Source: Vulcanococcus sp. Clear-D1
GTDB lineage: Bacteria; Cyanobacteriota; Cyanobacteriia; PCC-6307; Cyanobiaceae
Assembly (NCBI RefSeq): GCF_014654725.1
Contig: NZ_JACVZV010000036.1
Coordinates: 62,001 to 126,000, forward strand
Direction: 5' to 3'
DNA length: 64,000 nt
In this document: positions 43,053-51,932 of the stretch, piece by piece
Numbering within the stretch: position 1 is the stretch's first letter
How the letters are laid out: each line of letters starts with the position of its first letter
Translations under genes and position numbers: made by a program
Notes under the pieces: generated by a model
Told to the model about the DNA's origin: nothing
Seen by the model: only the letters and a program-made list of their open reading frames with translations
Databases searched by the model: none

Positions 43053-43763
43053 TTAACGATCTTCCGGCCACTCCACCAAACCGAGGCGGATGCCTTTGAT
43101 GGCGGCCTGAAGACGGCTGCGGGCATCGAGTTTGTGTAAGACCTGCGCCACATGGCTCTTCACCGTTTCCATGCTGAGGAAGAGGTCGGCTGCAATCTCT
43201 GGGTTGGTTGCATTGGCGGTGATCCTCTGCAGCACCTCCAGCTCGCGTTCAGTGAGTGGGGCTAGCGGTGCATCTCCGATGCCGCAGAAGCCTTGGAGGT
43301 ACTGCTGTTGCAACCCTTTTTCGATGTAAGCCGCTCCGGCGCTGATGGTTTCGAGAGCCTGCGCCACCGTGCCTTGCCCGATTTGAGATTCCAGGCAGAT
43401 GCCATCGCAGCCGGCATCCACCGCACGGCGGATCGTGATGAGCCGTCGGGGTTGGGTCACAACAAGCAGGGTGGAGGGGGCTGGCTGAAGTTGCTTGGCT
43501 GCCTCCACCAGCGATCCACCGTTGCCTTGCTCGAGGCGGTCTGTACAGAGCAAGAGATCGGCCTTGGTGGACCGCAGTCGATCCAGTGCATCTGATTCAG
43601 AGGTCGTGGCGCCAGCTAGCTGTTGGGCTGGGCCAAGGGCACTGAGGAATAGGGTCAAGGTCATCGGGCTCCCAAAGCACACCACCAAGCGATGGCGCTC
43701 CAGCAGCGTGTTGCCACTGGTCACATGGCCGCGCATCTGCTCGATCAGCGGGGTGAAGTCCAC
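43053..43763 (-). CDS. LuxR/NarL-type response regulator with an atypical receiver
   Basis: About 236 aa from GTG 43763; the frame opens at GTG 43790. The C-terminal HTH is typical (LTERELEVLQRITANATNPE, FLSMETVKSHVAQVLHKLDA). The receiver-like N-terminal domain has SKADLLLCTDRLEQGN-like sequence at the usual phosphoacceptor strand (KADLLLCTDRLEQG), where the spacing to the Asp differs by one residue from classical NarL proteins, so phosphorylation is uncertain. No partner kinase is adjacent. It is divergent from the DUF1825 gene. Confidence 0.8.
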   Translation of the reverse strand: MDFTPLIEQMRGHVTSGNTLLERHRLVVCFGSPMTLTLFLSALGPAQQLAGATTSESDALDRLRSTKADLLLCTDRLEQGNGGSLVEAAKQLQPAPSTLLVVTQPRRLITIRRAVDAGCDGICLESQIGQGTVAQALETISAGAAYIEKGLQQQYLQGFCGIGDAPLAPLTERELEVLQRITANATNPEIAADLFLSMETVKSHVAQVLHKLDARSRLQAAIKGIRLGLVEWPEDR

Positions 43764-43913
43764 GGGAATTGGCCTGGGGCACACGTTCACTGTGTGTCGC
43801 CTCAGTGGCAGCGTCAGCTAAGGGCTGAACCCCAGCCCCATATACGTGGATCCGCACTCGTCAGCCCCGGTGGCGCTCAGCAGAATCCCCCAACGCGCTT
43901 GGGCCCGGACGCC

Positions 43914-44237
43914 ATGGCTTTCTTCGACTCCGAGATCGTGCAGGAGGAAGCCAAGCGCCTATTCGGCGATTACCAGCAGCTGATGCAGCTGGGGGGCGAA
44001 TACGGAAAGTTCGATCGCGAGGGCAAAAAGCTGTTCATCGAGCGGATGGAAGAGCTGATGGACCGTTATCGGGTGTTCATGAAGCGCTTCGAGCTCTCGG
44101 AGGACTTCCAGGCCAAGCTCACCGTGGAGCAGTTGCGCACCCAGCTCGGCCAGTTCGGCATGACGCCTGAGCAGATGTTTGAGCAGATGCAGCGCACGCT
44201 CGAGCGGATGAAGAGCGAACTCGACAAGGAGGCTTGA
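43914..44237 (+). CDS. DUF1825 family protein
   Basis: The 107-aa protein begins MAFFDSEIVQEEAKRLFGDY and is a charged helical protein (LMDRYRVFMKRFELSEDFQA, EQMFEQMQRTLERMKSELD) typical of the cyanobacterial DUF1825 family, of unknown function. ATG 43914 follows the divergent promoter region. It is 67 bases upstream of tyrS on the same strand. Confidence 0.85.
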   Translation: MAFFDSEIVQEEAKRLFGDYQQLMQLGGEYGKFDREGKKLFIERMEELMDRYRVFMKRFELSEDFQAKLTVEQLRTQLGQFGMTPEQMFEQMQRTLERMKSELDKEA

Positions 44238-44304
44238 AATCCTGCCTGAAATCCCGCCTGAAGCCTCGCTGCTTACGATCCGCCCCTGAACAGCAGCGGC
44301 AGCG

Positions 44305-45576
44305 ATGGCCAAGGGTGCGTGGGGTTTGCCGCAGTGGATCGAGCGCGGCGTGGCTGATCTGTTCCCGGCAGGCACGGCTGAGGGTGCGGCGATGGATCCT
44401 GATCAGCAGCTCGCCGCTCGCCTCGCTGAAGCGGAGCGCGATGGCCGGCCGCTGCGGATCAAGCTCGGCATCGATCCCACCGGCTCCCACATTCACCTGG
44501 GCCACTCGATCCTGTTCCGCAAGCTCCGGGCCTTTCAGGACGCAGGCCATACGGCGGTGCTGATCATCGGCGACTTCACCGCTCGCATCGGCGATCCCAC
44601 CGGCAAGAGTGCCACGCGGGTGCAGCTCAGCGCCGAGCAGGTGGAAGCGAATGCCGCCACCTATCTGGCCCAGCTTGGCCAGGGTCAGGATCCAGCCAGG
44701 GCGCTGCTCGATTTCGAAACACCCGGCCGGCTGGAAGTGCGCCGCAATAGTGAATGGTTGGCGGGCCTGGATTTGCCGAAGGTGATCGAGCTGCTGGGCA
44801 TCTCCACCGTGGGCCAGATGCTGGCCAAGGAGGACTTCGCCAACCGCTACGGCTCCGGCACGCCCATCTCCCTGCATGAATTCCTCTATCCCTTGCTGCA
44901 GGGCTACGACTCGGTGGCCATTCAGGCGGATCTCGAGCTGGGCGGCACCGATCAGAAGTTCAACGTGGCCATGGGCCGCGATCTGCAACGGCACTTCGGC
45001 CAGCGCACCCAGTTCGGGATGTTGCTGCCGATCCTGCCGGGCCTCGACGGCGTTCAGAAGATGAGCAAGAGCCTGGGCAACACCGTGGGCCTCAGCGAAG
45101 ACCCGCTCTCGATGTATTCCAAGCTCGAGAAGGTGCCCGATGCGGTGGTGGACGAGTACCTCACCTTGCTCACCGATCTGGATCTGGAGGCCCTGCCGGC
45201 CAACCCCCGCGAGCGGCAGAAGGCAATGGCCCTGGAGATCACCCGCCAACGCCACGGAGAAGTGGCGGCCCAACAGGCCCAGGCTGATGCCGGCAAGTTG
45301 GTGGGCGGTGCAAGTGGCAGCGGCGCCGCGGATGCGGAGGTGCCAGAAGCCTCGCTGGCGGAGGTGAACTTTCCGGCTAAGGCCTTTTATCTGCTCAGTG
45401 CGGTGGGCATCTGTGCCAGCAGTAGCGAAGCGCGCCGCCAGATCCAAGGCGGCGGCGTGAAGCTCGATGGCGAGAAGCTCAGGGATCCCAATCAGGAATT
45501 TGCAGGGCCCGATCAATTGGCCGGCAAGGTGCTGCAGCTCGGTAAGAAAACCTTCCGGCGGTTGGTGGCTGGTTAA
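44305..45576 (+). CDS. tyrS: Tyrosyl-tRNA synthetase
   Basis: TyrS (423 aa) is a class I synthetase. The HIGH-like motif is [13 protein letters not shown] and the KMSKS loop is [15 protein letters not shown]. Other family segments are [11 protein letters not shown] and [17 protein letters not shown], and a C-terminal S4-like tRNA-binding domain ([20 protein letters not shown]). It starts at ATG. Its stop codon overlaps the stop of the short minus-strand frame at 45573-45719. Confidence 0.95.
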   Translation: MAKGAWGLPQWIERGVADLFPAGTAEGAAMDPDQQLAARLAEAERDGRPLRIKLGIDPTGSHIHLGHSILFRKLRAFQDAGHTAVLIIGDFTARIGDPTGKSATRVQLSAEQVEANAATYLAQLGQGQDPARALLDFETPGRLEVRRNSEWLAGLDLPKVIELLGISTVGQMLAKEDFANRYGSGTPISLHEFLYPLLQGYDSVAIQADLELGGTDQKFNVAMGRDLQRHFGQRTQFGMLLPILPGLDGVQKMSKSLGNTVGLSEDPLSMYSKLEKVPDAVVDEYLTLLTDLDLEALPANPRERQKAMALEITRQRHGEVAAQQAQADAGKLVGGASGSGAADAEVPEASLAEVNFPAKAFYLLSAVGICASSSEARRQIQGGGVKLDGEKLRDPNQEFAGPDQLAGKVLQLGKKTFRRLVAG

Positions 45577-45719
45577 AAGCTGCGCAGCACCTGCACATTT
45601 TCCGTAGCCAGCTGCTTGTCAGTCGACACAAGCACGATCACTACATCGCCGCCGCGGGCTGTCGGGAGGCGGTCACCAGGCTTCGTAGCCTTAGATGACT
45701 TGCGCTTGCCCGCTTCCGC
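45573..45719 (-). pseudogene. Open frame without a start, possible remnant of a small gene
   Basis: The 143-base gap between tyrS and pyrF is open on the minus strand and encodes a coherent, protein-like segment: [44 protein letters not shown], with its stop overlapping the tyrS stop (TTAA). No ATG, GTG or TTG occurs in frame nearby; the frame runs on antisense to pyrF. It may be a decayed gene or one with a rare start. I cannot name a family. Confidence 0.35.
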
Positions 45720-46439
45720 GTGAACAGGTCTGCCGCCGATCGGATCATCGTGGCCCTTGATGGCATGGCTCCGGAGCGGGCCCTGGGCTTTGCGGCGTTG
45801 GTGCCTGAGCTGCGCTGGGTGAAGGTGGGCCTTGAGCTGTTCGTGGCCGGCGGCCCGGATGTGGTCCGTCAGCTGCGCGATCAGGGCAAGCGGGTGTTTC
45901 TGGATCTCAAATTCCACGACATTCCCGCCACCATGGCGGGTGCCTGCCGCAGCGCCGCGCGGCTGGGTGCGGAGCTGATCACTGTGCATGCCTGCGCCGG
46001 CAGCGAGGCCCTGCGCGTGGCTCAGGCTGCCGCCATGGATTCGGCGACCGCCGCGGGCCTCCCGCTACCCACGCTGTTGGCAGTCACGGTGCTCACCAGC
46101 TGGGAGCCGGCCCGCTTTGCTGCTGAGCTGGCGATCGAGGAGCCGGTGACGTCCTACGTGCCCAGGTTGGCTGATCTGGCCGCGTCGTCTGGAATCGGCG
46201 GCTGTGTGTGCTCGCCGCTCGAAGTGGCGTCTCTGAGGTCGGCTCACCCTGAGCCTTTCGCTCTTGTGACTCCGGGGATACGGCCGGCGGGTTCAGCCCT
46301 AGGCGATCAGCAGCGGGTGATGACCCCGGCTGAGGCCATCGCCGCGGGTTCCAGCCAGCTGGTGATTGGCCGACCGATCACGGCGGCAGCTGATCCGGCC
46401 GCGGCGTTTGCAGCCTGCTGCGCCGAACTGTCCGGTTAG
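45720..46439 (+). CDS. pyrF: Orotidine 5'-phosphate decarboxylase
   Basis: PyrF (239 aa, type 1) makes UMP. The TIM-barrel motifs are complete: [27 protein letters not shown], the catalytic [23 protein letters not shown], and [21 protein letters not shown]. It starts at GTG. The gene converges with the glycosyltransferase gene, overlapping it by four bases. Confidence 0.95.
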   Translation: MNRSAADRIIVALDGMAPERALGFAALVPELRWVKVGLELFVAGGPDVVRQLRDQGKRVFLDLKFHDIPATMAGACRSAARLGAELITVHACAGSEALRVAQAAAMDSATAAGLPLPTLLAVTVLTSWEPARFAAELAIEEPVTSYVPRLADLAASSGIGGCVCSPLEVASLRSAHPEPFALVTPGIRPAGSALGDQQRVMTPAEAIAAGSSQLVIGRPITAAADPAAAFAACCAELSG

Positions 46440-47629
46440 GCCGCCAGACTGCCTTCGGGCACAAGCTCGGCGTAGAGCCGCTCAAGTTGATCGATGTTGC
46501 GGGCGAGGGTGTAGCGCTCAAGGGCCCGCTGGCGGGCGCGGCGGCCCAGCTCGGCTGTGAGCACCGGTTGATCGCGCAACACAGGGAGCAAGGTGCGCAG
46601 CTGGGTGGTGACGCCCTGGGTGCTGATCACGATTCCTGCGCCGCCCTCGAGCACCTCGCCATCGGCGCCCGCATCGGTGGCCACACAGGCGGTGCCGCTG
46701 GCCATCGCTTCGAGCAGCGCCAAGCTCAGCCCCTCCACCAGCGATGGCAGCAGGAAGACCTCCGCCAGCTGCAACAGAGCAACGCGCTTGGCCTGATCCG
46801 GTTCGTGGCCCCACCAGTGCACGCTGCTCTCAAGGCCATAGCTCTGCATCAGCGACTGCCGCACGGGCCCATCGCCCACGATCACCAAAGTGCAGCCCTC
46901 CGGTTGCACCAGCCGCCAGGCCCGCAGCAGCGCTTCCACGTTTTTCTCGGTGGCGATGCGGCCCATGTAGAGGAAGACCCGCTGGCCTGCAAAGCGCTGG
47001 CGCAACTCGAGCAGGTCCGAGGATGCCGCCGTCGCGCTGGGGGCCCACTGCTCGGGATCCACGCCGTTGGGGATCACCGCGAGGCGGTTGGCCGGTACCC
47101 CTAGGCGCATCAGCACATCCGCTTGCAGATCGGAGAACACCACTACCCGGTCGTAGCGGGCCAGCGACGGGGCGTAGAGCTGATAGGTGAGCTGTTGGGT
47201 GCCGGAGCTGAGATTGCGCAGCCCCGCATCAAAAGGGGGATGGAAGGTGGCCACCAGGGGGAGCCCCAGCTGCTGGCACAGATCCGGCAGGCGGAAATCC
47301 AGAGGGGAGAGGGTGAGGCTGGCGTGCACCAGATCCGGCTGCAGCCGCTCCAGGGATTCGCGCAGCTCCCGCTGGGCTCCGGGCGAGGGGATGGTGTACA
47401 CCTGGGATTTCACCAGGTAGGGCAGCGTCACTTCCGGGTTGTCGCCTGCGCCGGTGGTCAGGTCGGCGACCGCTTCCTCAGGGCTTTTGCCAAGACCCGC
47501 TGCCGGGGTATCGAAGTGAATAAAGCTGATCTCGTGGCCGCGTTGCTTCAGGGCTGCCGTGGTGCTGAGCCCGTAAGTGACGTTGCCGCAGAACGGTGAT
47601 TTCTTGCCCAGCCAGGCGATGTGGGCCAC
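46436..47629 (-). CDS. Glycosyltransferase family 4 protein
   Basis: The 397-aa product is a GT-B retaining transferase. The N-terminal [20 protein letters not shown] and [12 protein letters not shown], then [41 protein letters not shown] and the EX7E-like [20 protein letters not shown] are typical of GT4. The acceptor is unknown: envelope glycolipid or exopolysaccharide are possible. It starts at GTG 29 bases downstream of the MFS gene on the same strand. Confidence 0.88.
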   Translation of the reverse strand: MAHIAWLGKKSPFCGNVTYGLSTTAALKQRGHEISFIHFDTPAAGLGKSPEEAVADLTTGAGDNPEVTLPYLVKSQVYTIPSPGAQRELRESLERLQPDLVHASLTLSPLDFRLPDLCQQLGLPLVATFHPPFDAGLRNLSSGTQQLTYQLYAPSLARYDRVVVFSDLQADVLMRLGVPANRLAVIPNGVDPEQWAPSATAASSDLLELRQRFAGQRVFLYMGRIATEKNVEALLRAWRLVQPEGCTLVIVGDGPVRQSLMQSYGLESSVHWWGHEPDQAKRVALLQLAEVFLLPSLVEGLSLALLEAMASGTACVATDAGADGEVLEGGAGIVISTQGVTTQLRTLLPVLRDQPVLTAELGRRARQRALERYTLARNIDQLERLYAELVPEGSLAA

Positions 47630-47657
47630 GCGCGGGCAGTGTCACCAGATACCGAAG

Positions 47658-49046
47658 CTAGCAGCGCTCCCAGGGTCGCTCCAGCAAAGCTGCCACTAGT
47701 GCCAAGCCCGCCAGCGCCCACAGGACAGGCAGCAGCCCGTAGCGGCTCACAACGGCACCAGCAAGCACCAGCGGAAGGCTCAGGGCGATGTTGATCAGGT
47801 TGTTCTGCAGGCCAAACACCTTGCCGCGCATGGCTTCTGGGGTGTCCTCCTGGATGGTGGTTTGGGCTGGAATGGCCAGGAGTGCTGAGCCCACACCGAG
47901 AACGGCGCACAAGGTGAGGGTGGCGCTGAGGTTGCCCCGGAGCTGGCCCAGCAACACCAGGCTCCAGGCGATCGTGCCCAGGCCGGTTGAGGCGAGCCGG
48001 CGCCGGTTGAAGCGATGGCCCACCTGTGCCACGGCTACTGCGCCCACCGCCAGGCCGATGCCACTCATCGCTAGCAACGTGCCGAACTGGGTGGGCCCCA
48101 ATTGCCGAATCGCTGAGGCCAGGCTGATGGCGAGCACATACAGCGCTGCCAGCAGGCTGTAGAGGAGCACCAGTTGCAGCAGTGCGCTGCGCACGCTGGG
48201 TCGTTCCCGCAGCACCTGGAGTCCGTCGCGCATCTCCTGCCATACGGTTTGCTCGCGTTCTTGGCGGGGTGTTTCCTCCACCCGGATCCAGGCAATCGAG
48301 AGAGCGGCCAGGCCGTAGCAGAGCGGCAACAGGGCGAATTCCCCGTTGGCGATGCCGATGGCCCCAAGGCTGTACTTGAGCAGCCTCAGGATCGGATCTC
48401 CCAGGGCGAAGCCCACGATCGTGGCGCCCATGCTCGTGGCTTGGTAAAGCGAATTAGCCGCCAGCAGCTGGCGGGTGGGCACCAGCATCGGGATGGCTGC
48501 CTGTTCGGCCGGTGCGAAGAACTGGGTGAGTACCGATTCGAGGAAGGTGATCACCAACAGGGCCCAGTAGCCCCAGCTCAGCCCCAGCCATTCGGGCCCC
48601 GGGATCAGGCTGAGCGGCGCCAGCAGCGCCAGGCCGGCGCGGATGGCGTTGCTGGCCACCATTACCTCACGTTTGCGCCAGCGGTCGGCCCAGACACCCG
48701 CCACCAGACCCAGCAGCATGGCTGGGATCGTGTTGGCCACGTAAATCCCTGTGGCCAGAAGGGTGATCAGCTGGGCGCGGCTCTCGATGCTGAAGCGGAA
48801 GGCGCCGGCGGCTTCGGCGATCGCTCCGTCGGCAGGCAAGGTTTCTGTCACCCAGTACTGGGCGATCAGGAACACCATCAACACGATGTAAAACTTGTCG
48901 GCCAGCTGGCTGAAGATCTGGCCGAGCCAGAGCTTGCGGAATTCAGGCAGCGCCAGAACCCCCTGCAGGCCGGTCGATCGTGGCGCTTCGCTCACGGGCT
49001 GAATCGGCTCTGGGGGAGGGTGGATTGGCTCACGATGATGCCCCAT
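47658..49046 (-). CDS. MFS transporter (efflux-like)
   Basis: The 462-aa protein has about 12 hydrophobic segments, an N-terminal Pro-rich extension (IHPPPEPIQPVSEAP), then LPEFRKLWLGQIFSQLADKF, the cytoplasmic loop WADRWRKREVMVASNAIRA (MFS loop 2-3), and the internal repeat VGHRFNRRRLASTGLGTI. It resembles proteobacterial/cyanobacterial MFS relatives with unknown substrate. I use ATG 49046; ATG 49067 and TTG 49073 lie further back in recO. It overlaps the recO 3' end by about 17 bases. Confidence 0.82.
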   Translation of the reverse strand: MGHHREPIHPPPEPIQPVSEAPRSTGLQGVLALPEFRKLWLGQIFSQLADKFYIVLMVFLIAQYWVTETLPADGAIAEAAGAFRFSIESRAQLITLLATGIYVANTIPAMLLGLVAGVWADRWRKREVMVASNAIRAGLALLAPLSLIPGPEWLGLSWGYWALLVITFLESVLTQFFAPAEQAAIPMLVPTRQLLAANSLYQATSMGATIVGFALGDPILRLLKYSLGAIGIANGEFALLPLCYGLAALSIAWIRVEETPRQEREQTVWQEMRDGLQVLRERPSVRSALLQLVLLYSLLAALYVLAISLASAIRQLGPTQFGTLLAMSGIGLAVGAVAVAQVGHRFNRRRLASTGLGTIAWSLVLLGQLRGNLSATLTLCAVLGVGSALLAIPAQTTIQEDTPEAMRGKVFGLQNNLINIALSLPLVLAGAVVSRYGLLPVLWALAGLALVAALLERPWERC

Positions 49047-49845
49047 CGCCCCCGCCGGAGCTTCCATCGGCAAAGCACTGGCGCAGCAGCTTCCAGGAGC
49101 GCGGGTTGCGGCCGAGGTGTTCGCGGCTCCAGAGCTCCACCAGCTGCAGCAGCCGCAGCCATACCGGCAGGGGCCCCATCAGCTCACCATCGCGCCGGCG
49201 GGGCAGGGCCGGCCGCAGCAGCCGCTGCAGCAGGGCCAGCTCGGACGCGTTGAGCACCAGCTGGGCGCCAGCTACACCGCCGATCACAAAGCCCTCGCCG
49301 GGCAGCAGGCTGCAGCGCCACTCCCAGTTCCCCAGCGGTGGATCCAGCGCGGCCCCAGTGCGGGCGCAGCAGGTCAGCGGCAGGGCGTAACCCCCCAGCG
49401 CCAGCAGATGCACCACACCCTGCACGGCGATGGCCAGTGCTTCAACGCTCTGCTGGCGCTCCTTCACCACCAGCTCGAGCCGCGCCAGTTGCAGCAGCAG
49501 ATCTTCGAGCACCCCATCCACCCCATCACCGCTGGGTACCAGCAACAGGGTCTGCTCCGCCAGCCCTTGGGCTGCCGCCAGCGTTTCCAGGCGTTCGGCC
49601 AGGGCGGCGAAGTTGCGTTGCACGCTCAACTGCAGCACGCGCTTGAGATCCCCGCGCCCGCCCACCTGCAGGTTGAGCAGAGCCAGGGGCACCGCGGCGG
49701 CCATGGAGCTCTTCGGTTTGCGGGCGCCTGGTGCCGCCAGCCGGATCAGGCCTTGCCCGGCGCTGAGCACCGTGATCAGGCGATCGCTTTCCCCGAGGGG
49801 TGTGCTGCGCAGCACCAGCCCCTCCAACCGCTGGTCGCTGCTCAC
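49030..49845 (-). CDS. recO: DNA repair protein RecO
   Basis: RecO (271 aa) loads RecA in the RecFOR recombination pathway. The N-terminal OB-fold region reads LEGLVLRSTPLGESDRLITV and GQGLIRLAAPGARKPKS. A conserved C-terminal part with LEDLLLQLARLELVV and LLPGEGFVIGG follows; zinc-finger cysteines typical of many RecO are not fully visible (CC at PLTCCARTG). It starts at GTG overlapping the deoC stop by GTGA. Confidence 0.9.
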   Translation of the reverse strand: MSSDQRLEGLVLRSTPLGESDRLITVLSAGQGLIRLAAPGARKPKSSMAAAVPLALLNLQVGGRGDLKRVLQLSVQRNFAALAERLETLAAAQGLAEQTLLLVPSGDGVDGVLEDLLLQLARLELVVKERQQSVEALAIAVQGVVHLLALGGYALPLTCCARTGAALDPPLGNWEWRCSLLPGEGFVIGGVAGAQLVLNASELALLQRLLRPALPRRRDGELMGPLPVWLRLLQLVELWSREHLGRNPRSWKLLRQCFADGSSGGGDGASS

Positions 49846-50537
49846 CGGCTGCTGTCAGCTGTTGGCGCGCTGCCGCCCTGCCGCAGAGCCTGCATCAGGG
49901 CTACCCCTCGGCTTGTGCCCAGGCGGCTCGCACCGGCTTCCACCAGGGCGATGGCTTGCTCGAGGCTGGTGATCCCGCCCGCAGCCTTCACGGCCGCGCG
50001 GCCGCGGGCCAGTTGGCGCAGTTGCGTGACGTGCTCCACGGTGGTACCCAGGCCGAAACCGCTCCCGGTTTTGAGCATGGTGGCGCCCACATCGATGCTG
50101 GCCTCCACGGCCAGCTCCAGCGCTGCGCGCTCGAGGCGCCCCACCTCGAGGATCACCTTCACGGGCAGGCCCAGCTCCACGATGGGAGCCAGGTCGTTGC
50201 AGAAGGCGCGGCTGTCGCCATCGGCGAGGGCGCCGAAATCGGGCACGACATCCAGCTCCTCAGCGCCGCTGGCTGCTGCCCATTCCGCCTCGGCTCGCTT
50301 GATCTCCGCCGGGATCGCGCCGAAGGGGAACCCCACCACACTCACCAGCTTCGGTCCGCGGCCGCCACTGGGGCCCAGCCGTTCCCGCGCTGCCGGCAGC
50401 CAGCGTGAAGCCAGGCAGACGCCGGCAAAGCCGAAATGGCGCGCTTCATCGCAGCAGCGCAGCACGGCTTCCGCGCCCTGGTGGGGATCCAGGAGGGCGT
50501 GATCGATCAGCGGAGCGAGATCGGGGAGGTCGCGCAA
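49842..50537 (-). CDS. deoC: Deoxyribose-phosphate aldolase
   Basis: DeoC (231 aa) cleaves deoxyribose-5-phosphate to glyceraldehyde-3-phosphate and acetaldehyde. Signature parts are LIDHALLDPHQGAE, VSVVGFPFGAIP, the Schiff-base lysine in GATMLKTGSGFGLGTTVEHV, and VKAAGGITSLEQAIAL with GASRLGTSRGVAL. It starts at TTG, 51 bases downstream of hpf on the same strand, and overlaps recO. Confidence 0.93.
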   Translation of the reverse strand: MRDLPDLAPLIDHALLDPHQGAEAVLRCCDEARHFGFAGVCLASRWLPAARERLGPSGGRGPKLVSVVGFPFGAIPAEIKRAEAEWAAASGAEELDVVPDFGALADGDSRAFCNDLAPIVELGLPVKVILEVGRLERAALELAVEASIDVGATMLKTGSGFGLGTTVEHVTQLRQLARGRAAVKAAGGITSLEQAIALVEAGASRLGTSRGVALMQALRQGGSAPTADSSR

Positions 50538-50588
50538 GCGGGCTGGGGGCTGGGGCCCTTGGAGTTGGACCCCAGTTTGGAGGGAGGG

Positions 50589-51176
50589 TCAGCCCTTGGC
50601 CTGGATGACCCCGAAGCCGCCGTGGTTACGGCGATACACCACTTGCAGCTCGCCGCTGGCTGCGTCGCGGAACAGATAAAAGTCGTGGTCGATCAGTTCC
50701 AGCTGATGCAGCGCATCGTCGATGCTCATCGGCGGCATCGCGAAATATTTGCGGCGCACGCCGGGGCTGGGCAGGGTGGCTTCTTTGCCCTCCAGCAGCG
50801 ATTCGCTCACGGCGTCCTGGCCGGGCAGCTCCGCCAGGCTGGGCGTGGTGGTGGCGTGATGACCTGGGCTGTGGTGGTGATCGTCGTGGCGGTCCTTGTA
50901 GCGGCGCAGCTGGCGGGTGAGCTTGCCGGCCACCAGATCGATGCTGGCGTAAAGGTTTTCGCTGCGTTCCTGGGCGCGGATCACCGTGCCGTTGGCAAAC
51001 ACGGTCACCTCGGCGGTTTGCTGGGGCACGCGCGGATTACGGGCCACCGAGAGATGCACGTCCGCTTCTTTCACCATCCCATCGAAATGACCGATGGCTC
51101 GCTTGAGCTTGTCTTCGGTGTAGTCGCGGATGGCTGGAGTGACCTCCAGATTGCGGCCGTGGATCAACAGCTTCAT
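50589..51176 (-). CDS. hpf: Ribosome hibernation-promoting factor, long form (LrtA)
   Basis: Long HPF (195 aa) dimerises idle ribosomes; in cyanobacteria the protein is called LrtA and is dark-induced. The N-terminal domain is MKLLIHGRNLEVTPAIRDYT, IRAQERSENLYASIDLV; a His-rich linker (DRHDDHHHSPGHH) joins the C-terminal dimerisation domain (KYFAMPPMSIDDALHQLEL, LIDHDFYLFRDA). The start is ATG 51176 with GGGAGG seven bases upstream; the frame extends to 51248. It is divergent from lipB. Confidence 0.95.
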   Translation of the reverse strand: MKLLIHGRNLEVTPAIRDYTEDKLKRAIGHFDGMVKEADVHLSVARNPRVPQQTAEVTVFANGTVIRAQERSENLYASIDLVAGKLTRQLRRYKDRHDDHHHSPGHHATTTPSLAELPGQDAVSESLLEGKEATLPSPGVRRKYFAMPPMSIDDALHQLELIDHDFYLFRDAASGELQVVYRRNHGGFGVIQAKG

Positions 51177-51223
51177 CCCTTGCCTCCCGGGCGATGGGCT
51201 CAGTTGAACGCTAGGAACGGTGC

Positions 51224-51907
51224 GTGATTTCCACCACAGCCGATGCAATCTGTTTCGAGCCGGCGGGGCTGATTGCTTTCCCGCTGGCCTGGAGCTGGCA
51301 GCAGCAGCTGCAGCAGCGGTTGCTGGCGGATCCAGGTGGTCCGGATTCCTTGCTGCTCCTGGAGCACGAACCCTGTTACACCCTGGGCCGCGGGGCGGAT
51401 CCGGCTTTTCTGGGGTTCGATCCGGCTGATCCTCCGGCCCCGCTCTTTCGGATTGATCGTGGCGGGGAGGTGACCCACCACTGCCCCGGCCAGCTGGTGC
51501 TCTATCCGGTGCTCAACCTGCAGCGCCACGGCGCTGATCTTCACCTCTATCTCCGCGAGCTGGAGGGGGTGGTGATCGATCTGCTGATGGAGCTGGGGCT
51601 GCAGGGTGAACGGGTGGAGGGGCTCACCGGCGTGTGGCTGGAGGGGCAGAAGGTGGCGGCGATTGGTGTGGGTGCTCGGCGCTGGATCAGCCAGCACGGC
51701 CTGGCCCTGAATGTGGAGGCGGATCTGGCCGGTTTTGCCCAGGTGGTGCCCTGTGGGATTGCTGATCGGCCCGTTGGGCGCCTGCTGGACTGGCGGCCCG
51801 AGCTCTCCGCCGCGGTGTTGCGGCCGCTGCTGCTTCAGTGCTTCAGCCGCCGCTTTGGTTTGACGCTGCGGCCCCCCACCCCCCAAGAAGCCCTTCAGGG
51901 GTGGTAA
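51224..51907 (+). CDS. lipB: Octanoyl-[ACP]:protein N-octanoyltransferase LipB
   Basis: LipB (227 aa) moves octanoyl from ACP to lipoyl-domain lysines, the first step of lipoylation. Motifs are [60 protein letters not shown] and [12 protein letters not shown], with the catalytic Cys in VVPCGI. It starts at GTG 51224. The pyruvate dehydrogenase E2, a lipoylated target, is encoded at 54492-55823. Confidence 0.93.
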   Translation: MISTTADAICFEPAGLIAFPLAWSWQQQLQQRLLADPGGPDSLLLLEHEPCYTLGRGADPAFLGFDPADPPAPLFRIDRGGEVTHHCPGQLVLYPVLNLQRHGADLHLYLRELEGVVIDLLMELGLQGERVEGLTGVWLEGQKVAAIGVGARRWISQHGLALNVEADLAGFAQVVPCGIADRPVGRLLDWRPELSAAVLRPLLLQCFSRRFGLTLRPPTPQEALQGW

Positions 51908-51932
51908 GACCGGGGCCACTCACGTGCTCCTG

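Noticed and set aside
44119..45516. 465-aa open frame opposite tyrS
   Set aside because: Fully antisense to a conserved synthetase; composition is biased and there is no motif.
49117..50502. 461-aa plus-strand frame across recO and deoC
   Set aside because: It covers two well-supported minus-strand genes and has a Gln/Arg/Pro-rich composition without domain.
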